17,705 bases of DNA from Candidatus Nealsoniibacteriota bacterium (GCA_003554915.1 PWHM01000019.1:1-17705); one strand, 5' to 3'. Numbered from the stretch's first letter, positions 1 through 7,815 are shown. Notes: generated from the sequence alone by a model not told the origin. Program-made: numbers and translations.

Positions 1-349
1 TACCTAAAATTATCGCTCCTTCTTTTTTTATTTTTTCAATTACGGTAGCGTCTTGAGGGGCTCTGAAATGTTCCAGTATTTTGGAAGCGGCGGTCGCTTT
101 TTCTCCTTCAACCAAGATGTTGTCCTTCACCACGACCGGCACTCCGTTCAAAAGACCTTCCGACTTATTTTCATCCACTTCCTTTGCTTGCCTCAGGGCC
201 AAATTCTCGGTAATCGAAAGCAAGGCGGAAATCTCTTTATTTTTTTCTTTGGTTTTTTCCAAAAACTCAGTAGTAAGATCCACACTGGTGAAGTCGCCTT
301 GACTGAGTCCGGATTTAATATCTCCAATTTCCAATTTTTCCAGATTCAT
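1..349 (-). CDS. gatA: Asp-tRNA(Asn)/Glu-tRNA(Gln) amidotransferase subunit A, 5' part only
   Basis: This is the N-terminal 116 codons of the amidase subunit of GatCAB, which hydrolyses glutamine and passes ammonia to Asp-tRNA(Asn) and/or Glu-tRNA(Gln). The start ATG is at 349; the gene runs off the left edge and is cut by the window, not by mutation. The visible part begins MNLEKLEIGDIKSGL and contains the amidase-signature lead-in GVPVVVKDNI (residues about 71-80), whose Lys is the first member of the Ser-cisSer-Lys triad. It is followed by the family stretch ATAASKILEHF and DATVIEKIKKEGAIILG. The two catalytic serines lie outside the window. The gene follows gatC on the same strand after a 157-nt spacer that holds a repeat element, a wider gap than any other in this operon. 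The identification is firm from the motif order. gatB is not in the window and could lie further downstream. Confidence 0.93.
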   Translation of the reverse strand, partial: MNLEKLEIGDIKSGLSQGDFTSVDLTTEFLEKTKEKNKEISALLSITENLALRQAKEVDENKSEGLLNGVPVVVKDNILVEGEKATAASKILEHFRAPQDATVIEKIKKEGAIILG

Positions 350-383
350 GAAATTAACTTTAACTGCTTAATATAATTTTAAA

Positions 384-465
384 CGAGAGAGAATCTTTTC
401 GAAGAAGTTCGTCGGCCTACGGCCTCAAAATGACAGAAATACGTTGAAGCGAAGATGTTCTCTCG
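384..465. repeat. 82-bp inverted-repeat element between gatC and gatA (MITE-like)
   Basis: The element has terminal inverted repeats CGAGAGA (384-390) and TCTCTCG (459-465), with an imperfect extension: about 20 nt of each arm can be aligned with small gaps. The centre holds a GGCC-TAC-GGCC palindrome (414-424), and another small hairpin CGAA-GAAG-TTCG lies at about 400-411. Read on the minus strand it contains GTCATTTTGAG and ends GATTCTCTCTCG, which resembles the GTCATT...GAATCTC ends of the repeats at 17401-17705. It lies inside an otherwise tightly packed operon and would be transcribed as a structured RNA between gatC and gatA. No obvious target-site duplication is visible. The repeat status is inferred from its structure; only this one copy is in the window. 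Confidence 0.55.
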
Positions 466-506
466 AAAGGGTTCTCGGAGGCGTTTCAGCACTCAACCCG
501 AGCGCC

Positions 507-785
507 TTATATCGATTCAACTTGAAAATAATCATCCTTATTTTTCCCCATCGCTCGCATTTTTTCTTTTGTTTTCTCATCCGTATCTTCAACTTTGTCC
601 TTTCTTGCCCTGTTTCTGACCGGAGAAAACAATTTGAAATCAACATCTTTCGTGTCCACTTCTTTAATCTTTTCGACATATTCCAAAATCTCGGACAAAT
701 TTTCCCTGACCTCGTCCATTTCTTCCTCTTTTATCTCCAGTTTGGCCAAGTGGGCTATTTTATCAATTTTTTCTTTTTCAAGCAT
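507..785 (-). CDS. gatC: Asp-tRNA(Asn)/Glu-tRNA(Gln) amidotransferase subunit C
   Basis: GatC is the small subunit that stabilises the GatA-GatB complex in tRNA-dependent amidation. The 92-residue protein matches the family in length and pattern: the N-terminal helix IDKIAHLAKLEIKEEE, the heptad-like region LSEILEYVEKIKEVDT, then the extended strand that wraps GatA. It closes with the usual aromatic ending DDYFQVESI. The TAA at 507-509 directly after that motif shows that the C-terminus is complete. The ATG at 785 lies 2 nt after the mreB stop (TAA-TT-ATG), so translation is probably coupled to mreB. No Shine-Dalgarno site precedes it. Placing gatC directly behind a shape gene and a tRNA synthetase fits a mixed housekeeping operon. 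Confidence 0.93.
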   Translation of the reverse strand: MLEKEKIDKIAHLAKLEIKEEEMDEVRENLSEILEYVEKIKEVDTKDVDFKLFSPVRNRARKDKVEDTDEKTKEKMRAMGKNKDDYFQVESI

Positions 786-787
786 AA

Positions 788-1840
788 TTATTTGGGTGGT
801 TCGATGTCTTCAACTTCCAACAAAACGTCGGAGAGATCGTTTAAGTGCTCCAGAGCGAATCCGGCTCCCCTGGCAACGGCGGTAAGGGGATCATCGGTTA
901 TCTTGGTTTTAATCTTGGTTTCTTCTTCGATGAGCTGGTCAAGCCCTCTGAGCAGTCCTCCGCCCCCTAAAAGATGGATTCCTTCGCTCATTATGTCCGC
1001 CAAAAGCTCCGGCGGTGTCGCTTCCACCGTAGTTTTGACCGTATCGATTATTTCGTCTACCGATTTTTCCAAGGCTTTTTTGATGTCTTGGTCGGTAACC
1101 AAAACTTCTTCCGGAAGTCCGGTAACCAAGTTTCTTCCGCGCATAGTCGTCTCTATCCTTTGATCGAGCGGATGAGCGGATCCGACGTTTATCTTTATCT
1201 CTTCAGCGGTTCTTTCACCTATCAAAAGCTTGTATTCCTGTTGGGCGAAATTAACTATGTCCTGATTGAGTTTATCTCCGGCTATGCGCAAACTTTCCGA
1301 AATAACGACTCCGCCCAAAGATATCACCGCCACTTCCGTGGTCCCACCGCCGATATCGATTACGAAATTTCCTCCCGGCTCCTGAATCGGCAACCTGGCT
1401 CCTATTGCTGCCGCCATCGGTTCTTCTATCAGAAAAACTTCACCGGCTCCCGCGTTTTTCCCCGCATCCCTAACCGCTTTTTTTTCAACTTCGGTAACTC
1501 CGCAGGGAATCCCAACCACCAATCTGGGACGCGGCCTTAACGGAAAACCACCCTTTTTAGCTTTTTCTATGAAATATCTGAGCATTTGCTCGGTAACGTC
1601 GAAATCGGAAACCACACCGGAAACCAAAGGTCTGGTAGCTACGATATGGGCGGGAGTTTTTCCGACCATCCGCTTGGCCTCCTCGCCGATAGCCAAAATC
1701 TTACCCGTTTTCTTGTTAACCGCCACCACCGAGGGTTCCGATATAACAATTCCCCTGTCTTTTACATAAACCAAAGAGTTGGCCGTCCCCAAGTCGATTC
1801 CTATATCTATAGAGAATTTTTCCATCAACTTTTTAAACAT
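788..1840 (-). CDS. mreB: Rod-shape actin homologue MreB (canonical paralogue 1)
   Basis: MreB is a bacterial actin that polymerises under the membrane and guides lateral peptidoglycan synthesis. The 350-residue protein has the actin-fold signatures in order: phosphate-1 loop IDLGTANSLVYV (about 15-26), catalytic-Glu segment FLIEEPMAAAIGA (E140), phosphate-2 loop VIDIGGGTTEVAVIS (D162), and the adenosine motif LLGGGGLLRG near the C-terminus. It begins MFKKLMEKFSIDIGID, a short amphipathic lead like the membrane-binding N-terminus of E. coli MreB; this lead is missing in the second paralogue at 5493-6497. The ATG at 1840 overlaps the proS stop by 8 nt (ATGTTTAA), which implies translational coupling. 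No mreC, mreD, rodA or pbp2 lies in the window. Confidence 0.95.
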   Translation of the reverse strand: MFKKLMEKFSIDIGIDLGTANSLVYVKDRGIVISEPSVVAVNKKTGKILAIGEEAKRMVGKTPAHIVATRPLVSGVVSDFDVTEQMLRYFIEKAKKGGFPLRPRPRLVVGIPCGVTEVEKKAVRDAGKNAGAGEVFLIEEPMAAAIGARLPIQEPGGNFVIDIGGGTTEVAVISLGGVVISESLRIAGDKLNQDIVNFAQQEYKLLIGERTAEEIKINVGSAHPLDQRIETTMRGRNLVTGLPEEVLVTDQDIKKALEKSVDEIIDTVKTTVEATPPELLADIMSEGIHLLGGGGLLRGLDQLIEEETKIKTKITDDPLTAVARGAGFALEHLNDLSDVLLEVEDIEPPK

Positions 1841-3065
1841 AGCTTTCCAAATTATCGATTTTTACTAATTTTTCTTCCGCCTGTCCTCTCTTTTTTATTT
1901 CCACCGAATTTTTATCCAGTGTCTTTTCGCTTATTACCACTCTGTAGGGAAGTCCGATCAAATCCGCATCGGCGAATTTCTCACCCACCGGTTTTTCCCT
2001 GTCGTCGTAAAGAATATCAATTTTTTCTTTATACTCTTCATAAAGTTTTTCCGCCTCCTTTTCGGCTTTCTCTCCTATGGCGATAAGCTGAAACTTGAAA
2101 GGAGCGATCTCCTCCGGCCAAATCATTCCTTTTTCGTCGGCGGTAACTTCCAAAACGGCTCCCATCAACCTACCCACTCCTATGCCGTAACAACCCATAT
2201 AAACCGGTTTTTCCTCGCCGTCTTCGTCGGTGTAGGTTAAATCGAAGGCGTCGCTGAACTTGGTTTTTAATTTAAAAATATTACCGACCTCTATCGCCTT
2301 TTTCTTTTTCAACGAGGATTTCTTTTTGCCGCACTCCGGACACGAGTCTTGCTCGTCGATAATCTCTTCGTTCACGGCCACCCTGCAATCCTCACAAAGA
2401 TAAATCAAATCTTCTCCGGCCTCGGTAATGGTCTGAAATTCATGAGAATACTTGGAAAAAGTCCCACCGTCGGCGAAGGTCATATAAGTATCCTCACCTA
2501 TTCCCACGTTTTCAAATATATTTTTGTAGGCGACTTTTGATTTTTCGTAATAGTCGTTCAAGTCCTTCTCGTCGACGTGAAATGAATACAAATCCTTCAT
2601 GGAAAACTCCCTTCCCCTCAAAATTCCGGATTTGGCTCTGAGTTCGTTTCTGAATTTGTTTTGAATCTGATAAAGATAAACGGGGAGATCTCTATAGGAG
2701 AATATATGGTTTTTAGCCAAGGGAACCACCACCTCTTCGTGAGATTGTCCCAAGACCAAGCTTCTCCCGGTGGCCAGCTCGGTTCTGAACAAAATGTCCA
2801 AATCGTCCCTTCCCGTCTTTTCATAGCTTTCCAGGGGATGAAGAGCGGGCATGAATATTTCCGAAGCTTCCAGCGTCTCGTTCATTTCCTTACGAATCAC
2901 CGCTTCGATTTTTCTTATGACTTTGAGCCCCAAGGGCAAGAAGGAATAAACTCCGGCCATCTCTTTATCAATAAAGCCCGCCCGCATAAGGAGCCGGGCG
3001 TTTTTAGCCTCTTCTCCCTTCGGATCTTCCTTGGTGGTTTTGGTAAAAACTTTCGATTGTCTCAT
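1833..3065 (-). CDS. proS: Prolyl-tRNA synthetase, compact form without the INS editing domain
   Basis: ProS is a class II synthetase that charges tRNA(Pro). At 410 residues it is much shorter than the roughly 570-residue bacterial form. Visible in order: motif 1 region FLPLGLKVIRKIE (about 42-54), a TGRDDLDILFRTEL/GQSHEEVV substrate segment (85-114), motif 2 FRNELRAKSGILRGREFSMKDLYSF (138-162), motif 3 CYGIGVGRLMGAVLE (292-306), and a C-terminal anticodon-binding domain (about 325-410). Where long ProS proteins carry the roughly 180-residue INS domain that clears Ala-tRNA(Pro), this one has a short segment with two CxxC pairs (C224/C227 and C242/C245), probably a zinc knuckle. Proofreading of Ala-tRNA(Pro) in cis is therefore unlikely. 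It starts 4 nt after the rseP stop (TAA-AATT-ATG) and overlaps mreB by 8 nt. Confidence 0.95.
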   Translation of the reverse strand: MRQSKVFTKTTKEDPKGEEAKNARLLMRAGFIDKEMAGVYSFLPLGLKVIRKIEAVIRKEMNETLEASEIFMPALHPLESYEKTGRDDLDILFRTELATGRSLVLGQSHEEVVVPLAKNHIFSYRDLPVYLYQIQNKFRNELRAKSGILRGREFSMKDLYSFHVDEKDLNDYYEKSKVAYKNIFENVGIGEDTYMTFADGGTFSKYSHEFQTITEAGEDLIYLCEDCRVAVNEEIIDEQDSCPECGKKKSSLKKKKAIEVGNIFKLKTKFSDAFDLTYTDEDGEEKPVYMGCYGIGVGRLMGAVLEVTADEKGMIWPEEIAPFKFQLIAIGEKAEKEAEKLYEEYKEKIDILYDDREKPVGEKFADADLIGLPYRVVISEKTLDKNSVEIKKRGQAEEKLVKIDNLESYV

Positions 3066-3069
3066 AATT

Positions 3070-4044
3070 TTAAAATAAATTGAATATGTCTCTGACGGTT
3101 ACGGCTATCATTAGCGTGATTAACAATACGAAAAATATCGCATTGGCGGTTTGCTCTACCCTTTCGGGAATCGGAGATCCCTTAACCTTTTCAATTCCCA
3201 AAAAAAGGAGCCGGCCGCCGTCCAATGCGGGAATCGGTAATATATTCATAAAAGCCAAAATAGTAGCGATAATACCGACGAACATCAAATAATCCCCCAT
3301 TCCCCTGTCCAGGGCGTCAACAGCCATATCTCCGATCATCACCGGCCCTCCGAATTCCATCCATTCGGGTACTCCTTCCCCGGTAACCAGCCCCTTGAGA
3401 GCGATCCCTATTCCGGTTGCCTGAGTTTTGGTAATGTGGCCCGGCTGGGTAATTCCGAAGCGTAAGGATCTCGCCGTCAAACCGCTGATCGGCTCAACCG
3501 TCAAACTTTCTTCGCCTCTTTGAAAGGTTACCTTCTCGTTTTCGGAAAAAACTTCTTTAAGTCGCTCCGGGTCGGTAAGCTTTTCTCCTTCGAATTCGAG
3601 GTCGCCCTCTTTAGCCATAGTCGTAATAAGACTCTCTTCGGTTACTCTTCCCACTAAAAAAGCTTCATTGAAATCTCCCTCTCCGACTTCCAGTCTCATA
3701 ACACCCCAGCCGAAAGCGACAAGAGTGAAAATAAGCATCGCTAATATCCAGGAAGTAGCCACACCGGCCGTCAGGATAATCGCTCTTTGCCAAACCGGTT
3801 TTTCCGAAAAGCTCCTCTTGTCCTTCACTTTTTCATCTTCTCCCATCATTCTAACAAAACCGCCCAAAGGTAAAGCGTTTATGGAATAAATAGTTTCACC
3901 TATCTTTTTGCCGATTACCCTCGGAGGTATCCCTATTCCGAATTCGTGGATTTTAACGTCGAATTTTTTAGCCAAAAGAAAGTGCCCCAATTCATGCAGG
4001 GTTATTAAAAATACCAAACTGAATATGACTATCGCTATATTCAT
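3070..4044 (-). CDS. rseP: RseP/RIP-type site-2 intramembrane zinc metalloprotease
   Basis: This is a membrane metalloprotease of the site-2 protease family, which cleaves transmembrane segments of anti-sigma factors or remnant signal peptides. The 324-residue protein has the zinc motif HELGH (H17, E18, H21) in the first membrane helix. Behind it come the family stretch LPLGGFVRMMGEDE (59-71), a second hydrophobic segment (about 87-116), a degenerate PDZ-like region (about 130-185), the motif FGGPVMIGDMA (231-241), a third helix leading to NILPIPALDGG (267-277) with the third zinc ligand D275, and a last helix (about 298-315). The active-site set is complete. Its ATG overlaps the frr stop by 4 nt (ATGA). 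The usual frr-to-rseP region elsewhere includes pyrH/uppS/cdsA/dxr; those genes are not present here. The substrate is unknown. Confidence 0.92.
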   Translation of the reverse strand: MNIAIVIFSLVFLITLHELGHFLLAKKFDVKIHEFGIGIPPRVIGKKIGETIYSINALPLGGFVRMMGEDEKVKDKRSFSEKPVWQRAIILTAGVATSWILAMLIFTLVAFGWGVMRLEVGEGDFNEAFLVGRVTEESLITTMAKEGDLEFEGEKLTDPERLKEVFSENEKVTFQRGEESLTVEPISGLTARSLRFGITQPGHITKTQATGIGIALKGLVTGEGVPEWMEFGGPVMIGDMAVDALDRGMGDYLMFVGIIATILAFMNILPIPALDGGRLLFLGIEKVKGSPIPERVEQTANAIFFVLLITLMIAVTVRDIFNLF

Positions 4045-4598
4045 GATTTAATCTTTTCCTTTTTTCGATTAACCGAATTATCGATTTTTTCATTGTACTG
4101 ATCAACCAACTTTTGAAGCTCGTCTTTTCCTCGAAATTTATCGTCTTCCGTAATTTCTCCTTCCTTTTCCGCCTCTTTGATTTTTTTCCAAGCGTCTTCT
4201 CGAGCTCTTTTAATTGAAACTCTGGTCTCTTCCCTTATGTCGGACAGCTTTTTAATCAGCTTCTGTCTGTATTCTTTGGTCATCGGAGGCAGATTGACTC
4301 TTATAACGCCGTTTTGAGGCATCGGATTAAGCTCATTATTAGCTTTTTGAATTGCGGAAACTATGCTTTTGATATAATCCTTGTTCCAGGGATCTACGAC
4401 TATCTGACGCTCTTCCGGGCAGGAAATGGCCGCCATTTGCTTAAGGGGCATTTTTTGGTCGAAGGCGTCAACGACGATATCTTCCACCAAGGAAGGTGTG
4501 GCCCTGTCGGTTCTTATTTTGTCCAATTCTTTTTGAAGATATTCCAGGGACTTTTCGAATTCGGGTTCAACCTCTTTTATGTATTTTTTATATTCCAT
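4041..4598 (-). CDS. frr: Ribosome recycling factor
   Basis: RRF acts with EF-G to split the post-termination ribosome. The 185-residue length is exactly the family size. The three-helix-bundle halves are seen as FEKSLEYLQKELDKIRTDRA(TP) at 14-35 and the C-terminal pair of helices with MTKEYRQKLIKKLSDIREETRVSIKRAREDA. The small beta-alpha-beta domain is in between (VDAFDQKMPLKQMAAIS ... IVVDPW). The conserved RxxRxxA equivalent near residue 130 is present as VSIKRARED. Translation starts 4 nt behind the holB stop (TAA-AATT-ATG) without a Shine-Dalgarno sequence, and the stop overlaps the rseP start by 4 nt. In many bacteria frr follows tsf and pyrH, which are not here. Confidence 0.96.
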   Translation of the reverse strand: MEYKKYIKEVEPEFEKSLEYLQKELDKIRTDRATPSLVEDIVVDAFDQKMPLKQMAAISCPEERQIVVDPWNKDYIKSIVSAIQKANNELNPMPQNGVIRVNLPPMTKEYRQKLIKKLSDIREETRVSIKRAREDAWKKIKEAEKEGEITEDDKFRGKDELQKLVDQYNEKIDNSVNRKKEKIKS

Positions 4599-4602
4599 AA
4601 TT

Positions 4603-5496
4603 TTATAAATTAATTACTACTTCTTCCAAAGATAGCTTTAAGTTGACGTTGGTTTTGGAAGTTAAAAATAAAACCTTTTCAATAGATTCCAGGGCTTCTT
4701 TTATTTCCCCGGCCTTTTCATCTTCCGATTCGATCATCTCTTTTCTCAAAATTGAAAGCCATACCTTCAGGGTTTCCCGAGCTTCACTCTTTTCTTTGGC
4801 CAACTTTTTAACGTAATCGAATCTTTCCCCCAGACAAGATTTTCTCAATTCTTCCAAATCTTTCTCCTTTTTCGTTCTCTCTTTTCTGAATTTATCATCG
4901 TTTAAAAATCTAACGGCTAATCCGGGCTTGGAAAAACTGATCCGAGTGATCCGTTCCGCCTTGTCTTCATCGGCCCCCATCGAAATCAGAGCCTCCTTGA
5001 TCATCCCTGACTCAACCGGTGAAAACTTGACTTGCCACATTCTCGAAAGTATCGTGTCTAAAAGAATATTCGGATGCTCGGTCACGAGAATAATCAGCGT
5101 TTTTCCTTTCGGCTCTTCCAACGTTTTTAAAAGACAGGCTTGAGCTTGAGAATTGAGCAAATGAGCTCTATCGATAATTACCCCCTTGTAAGAATTTTCG
5201 CTTCTTCCGGTCAGTGATAATCTTTTTTGGATTTCTCGAACTTGGTCTATTTTTATCTCCGAATCCTCTTCGATTATTAGCAAGTCCGAGTGTCTTCCCG
5301 CTTCGATATCTCTGCAACTGGGGCATTCTCCGCAAGCTTCGGACTTATCACAATTCAAAAGCTTGAAAAACTCTTCGGCGGTCTTCTTTTTACCGACCGC
5401 CTCCTGTCCGACGAAAAGTAGATTATGGGGAATATTTCCCGATCCGGCCATCTTTTTGAGTAATTCTTTTTGTTTTTTATGGCCGATTACTTTCAT
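4603..5496 (-). CDS. holB: DNA polymerase III clamp-loader subunit delta' (DnaX-like AAA+)
   Basis: This is a clamp-loader subunit of the AAA+ family. The 297-residue protein shows a P-loop-like GQEAVGKKKT (30-39), a four-Cys zinc module CDKSEACGECPSC (C49, C55, C58, C61), a Walker B region GVIIDRAHLL (105-114), sensor-1 type LLKTLEEPKGKTLIILVT, and an SRM triplet (151-153) where the family usually has SRC. The DRAH in place of DEAH and the length, too short for DnaX tau/gamma (no C-terminal domain III region or beyond), favour delta' (HolB) over DnaX. The C-terminal part (about 210-297) is a helical collar-like region. The start ATG overlaps the stop of the upstream mreB paralogue (ATGA), and frr follows 4 nt later. 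A DnaX-like paralogue cannot be fully excluded. Confidence 0.85.
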   Translation of the reverse strand: MKVIGHKKQKELLKKMAGSGNIPHNLLFVGQEAVGKKKTAEEFFKLLNCDKSEACGECPSCRDIEAGRHSDLLIIEEDSEIKIDQVREIQKRLSLTGRSENSYKGVIIDRAHLLNSQAQACLLKTLEEPKGKTLIILVTEHPNILLDTILSRMWQVKFSPVESGMIKEALISMGADEDKAERITRISFSKPGLAVRFLNDDKFRKERTKKEKDLEELRKSCLGERFDYVKKLAKEKSEARETLKVWLSILRKEMIESEDEKAGEIKEALESIEKVLFLTSKTNVNLKLSLEEVVINL

Positions 5497-6497
5497 CTTT
5501 TACTCATTATGCTTCTTTTGTAAGCATCGAGATTGTCCAAAACCACTCCCGTTCCCTTGGCTACGCACAAAAGCGGATCATCGGCGACAAAAGAAGGAAC
5601 ACCGGTTTCTTTGGTAATCAACGTATCTATATTCCTAATCATCGCTCCTCCACCGGAAACGACCATTCCCTTGTCCATTATATCGGCGGAAAGTTCCGGC
5701 GGAGTATCTCTCAAAACTTTTTTAATCACCCTCACTATCTCTTCGAGAGGTTCGGTAATCGAATCGGCCACCTCGTTGGAGGAAACGGTAATCATTCGGG
5801 GCAGGCCGGATATCAAGTCTCTGCCTCTTATCTCAATCTCCTCTTCTTCCTTCTCCGGGGTCGCCGTACCGATCTTTATCTTTATTTCCTCTATTGTCTT
5901 TTCTCCGACGGCTACGTTGTGCTTTTCTTTTATAAAGTTGGCTATCTCTTCGTCCATCTTGTCACCGGCGGTTCTCAAGGACTTGGATACGACGACTCCA
6001 CCCAGGGATATTACCGCCACTTCCGTGGTCCCACCGCCGATATCAACGATCATATGGCCCGAACACGAGTCAATGGGTATACCCGCCCCGATAGCCGCTA
6101 ATATCGGCTCCTGAACAGTATAAACCGCTTTGGCTCCGGCGGACATTCCCGCTTCGGTAACCGCTCTTTTTTCGGTAGAACTGACCCCGGCCGGAACACC
6201 GACCATCAGCTCCGGTTTCAGAAACTTGATTCCGGGTGCTTTTTTTATAAAATGGCGAATCATCGCTTCGGTTATCCTGTACTCAGCTATAACTCCGTCT
6301 TTGAGGGGTCTGTAAACCTGTATGGTGTCCGGAGTCCTGCCGGTCATTTCTTTTGCTTCTTTTCCCACTGCCAATATTTTATTTTCCGAAACACTGACTG
6401 CAACTACCGAAGGCTCATTCAAAATAATATCCTTTCCGGGCATAAATACCAGAGAGTTGCAGGTTCCCAGATCGATTCCGATTTTTCTTTTTAGCAT
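5493..6497 (-). CDS. mreB: MreB-like bacterial actin, paralogue 2
   Basis: This is a second MreB-family actin of 334 residues in the same operon as paralogue 1. The nucleotide-binding signatures are intact: GIDLGTCNSLVF (7-18), catalytic segment VQEPILAAIGAG (E130), VDIGGGTTEVAVIS (D152 region) and VVSGGGAMIRN near the C-terminus. It differs from paralogue 1 in lacking the amphipathic N-terminal lead (it starts MLKRKIGIDLG), in having Cys instead of Ala in the phosphate-1 loop, and in a basic ending YKRSIMSKR. It could form a co-filament with the other MreB, as paralogues do in Bacillus, or serve a distinct role; neither can be read from the sequence. It follows murA by 4 nt (TAA-AAAT-ATG) and overlaps holB by 4 nt. 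The mreB symbol is a family assignment. Confidence 0.9.
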   Translation of the reverse strand: MLKRKIGIDLGTCNSLVFMPGKDIILNEPSVVAVSVSENKILAVGKEAKEMTGRTPDTIQVYRPLKDGVIAEYRITEAMIRHFIKKAPGIKFLKPELMVGVPAGVSSTEKRAVTEAGMSAGAKAVYTVQEPILAAIGAGIPIDSCSGHMIVDIGGGTTEVAVISLGGVVVSKSLRTAGDKMDEEIANFIKEKHNVAVGEKTIEEIKIKIGTATPEKEEEEIEIRGRDLISGLPRMITVSSNEVADSITEPLEEIVRVIKKVLRDTPPELSADIMDKGMVVSGGGAMIRNIDTLITKETGVPSFVADDPLLCVAKGTGVVLDNLDAYKRSIMSKR

Positions 6498-6501
6498 ATT
6501 T

Positions 6502-7815
6502 TTACTCTTTAATTCTTTTTACGTCCACTCCCAATTTTTGTAAGCGCTTCTCTATCTCTTCATAGCCTCTGTCGGCTTGAGAAACGTCTTTTATAATTGT
6601 TGTTCCGTCGGCTATTATTCCGGCAATAATCAGAGCCGCCCCCGACCGAAGATCAAGAGGATCCAGCTTGGTTCCGTAAAGCTCAGTAGGTCCGTTTATT
6701 ATCGCTCTGTGGGGATCGCACATCACGATCTCCGCTCCCATTTTATTCAACTCTTCCAGATACTTCAACCTTCCCTCGTACATCGGATCATGGATCAATG
6801 TCAGACCTTCCGCTTGAGTGGCCAAAACGCCCAAAGGTGACTGTAGGTCGGTCGGAATTCCGGGATAGGGCATCGCCTGCAGACCGGGGATTTCCAATCT
6901 TCCCCCGTTTCCGACTTTGACAACTCCGTCATCGATAAATTCAATATCACCACCGAATTTCTTGAGCTTCGACAAGGTGAGTTCCAAATGGTCAGCGGGA
7001 ACGTTTTTTACGGTTATCTCTCCCTGTGCGGCAAGACCCAGAATTATGAAAGTTCCCGCCTCCAAGTAATCGGGAATCACTTTATGGTCGGCTCCTTTCA
7101 GTTTCTTTTTTCCCTTTATTCGATAGGCGTTGGTACCGGCGGTCCGGATATCGGCTCCCATCTTGTTTAAAAAATCGGCTAAATTCTGAACATGGGGCTC
7201 GGCGGCGGCGATCTTAAGCGTCGTTTCACCTTCGGCCAAAGAGGCGGCCATAAGCATGTTTTCCGTCCCGGTAACCGAAAACTCATCCAAAATAATCTCC
7301 TTTCCCTTCAAATCCCCGGCTTCCAGATGATACATGTGCGCCTTTTTGGTTTCCGCTATGTCCGAGGCCTGTGAAGCTCCGAACTCTTCCACTTCCACTT
7401 TGACTCCCAAGTCCTTGAGTCCGTTAAGGTGAGTATCTATCGGTCTGGCTCCTATCAAGCAACCTCCGGGATGTCTGATCGAAAGCTTTCCGAATCTGGC
7501 CAAAAGGGGTCCCATCGTCAGTATTGAAGACCTCATCTGGGCGACCAACTTTTGATCCAAGGATTCGGGGTTCAAATCGGTGGCGTCAACCGTAATTGAT
7601 CTTTCTCCTTCCCCCTCGACTTCAGCTCCCACACTTTCAATGAGTCGAATCATCTTGTGAACGTCAGCTATTAGAGGAAGGTTGGTTATCCTGCACGGCT
7701 TCTCTTCGGCGAGTAGTGTAGCCGCAATCATCGGTGTGGCCGCGTTTTTCGAACCTCTTACGTTAATTTCTCCCTTCAGTTTTTTTCCGCCCTTGATTAT
7801 TAGTCTATCCGGCAT
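6502..7815 (-). CDS. murA: UDP-N-acetylglucosamine 1-carboxyvinyltransferase
   Basis: MurA transfers enolpyruvate from PEP to UDP-GlcNAc, the first committed step of peptidoglycan synthesis in the cytoplasm. The 437-residue protein has the N-terminal GEINVRGSKNAATPM with the substrate-binding Lys-Asn pair (K23, N24). The catalytic loop RHPGGCLIGARPIDTH carries the active Cys at 119, the residue alkylated by fosfomycin; its presence predicts a fosfomycin-sensitive enzyme rather than the Cys-to-Asp type. Later family motifs include GTENMLMAAS and YPGIPTDLQSP, and an RGYE element near the C-terminus. It is the first gene of a long operon behind the promoter at 7880-7908. No clear ribosome-binding site precedes the ATG. 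Confidence 0.96.
   Translation of the reverse strand: MPDRLIIKGGKKLKGEINVRGSKNAATPMIAATLLAEEKPCRITNLPLIADVHKMIRLIESVGAEVEGEGERSITVDATDLNPESLDQKLVAQMRSSILTMGPLLARFGKLSIRHPGGCLIGARPIDTHLNGLKDLGVKVEVEEFGASQASDIAETKKAHMYHLEAGDLKGKEIILDEFSVTGTENMLMAASLAEGETTLKIAAAEPHVQNLADFLNKMGADIRTAGTNAYRIKGKKKLKGADHKVIPDYLEAGTFIILGLAAQGEITVKNVPADHLELTLSKLKKFGGDIEFIDDGVVKVGNGGRLEIPGLQAMPYPGIPTDLQSPLGVLATQAEGLTLIHDPMYEGRLKYLEELNKMGAEIVMCDPHRAIINGPTELYGTKLDPLDLRSGAALIIAGIIADGTTIIKDVSQADRGYEEIEKRLQKLGVDVKRIKE

Noticed and set aside
1..349. gatA as a truncated pseudogene
   Set aside because: The frame is open to the window edge with normal motifs. The truncation is due to the window boundary.
444..1163. Long plus-strand open frame of 239 codons opposite gatC and mreB
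   Set aside because: It is antisense to two clearly recognised genes, has no family motif, and is Ser/Phe-rich as expected for the reverse of Lys/Glu-rich genes.
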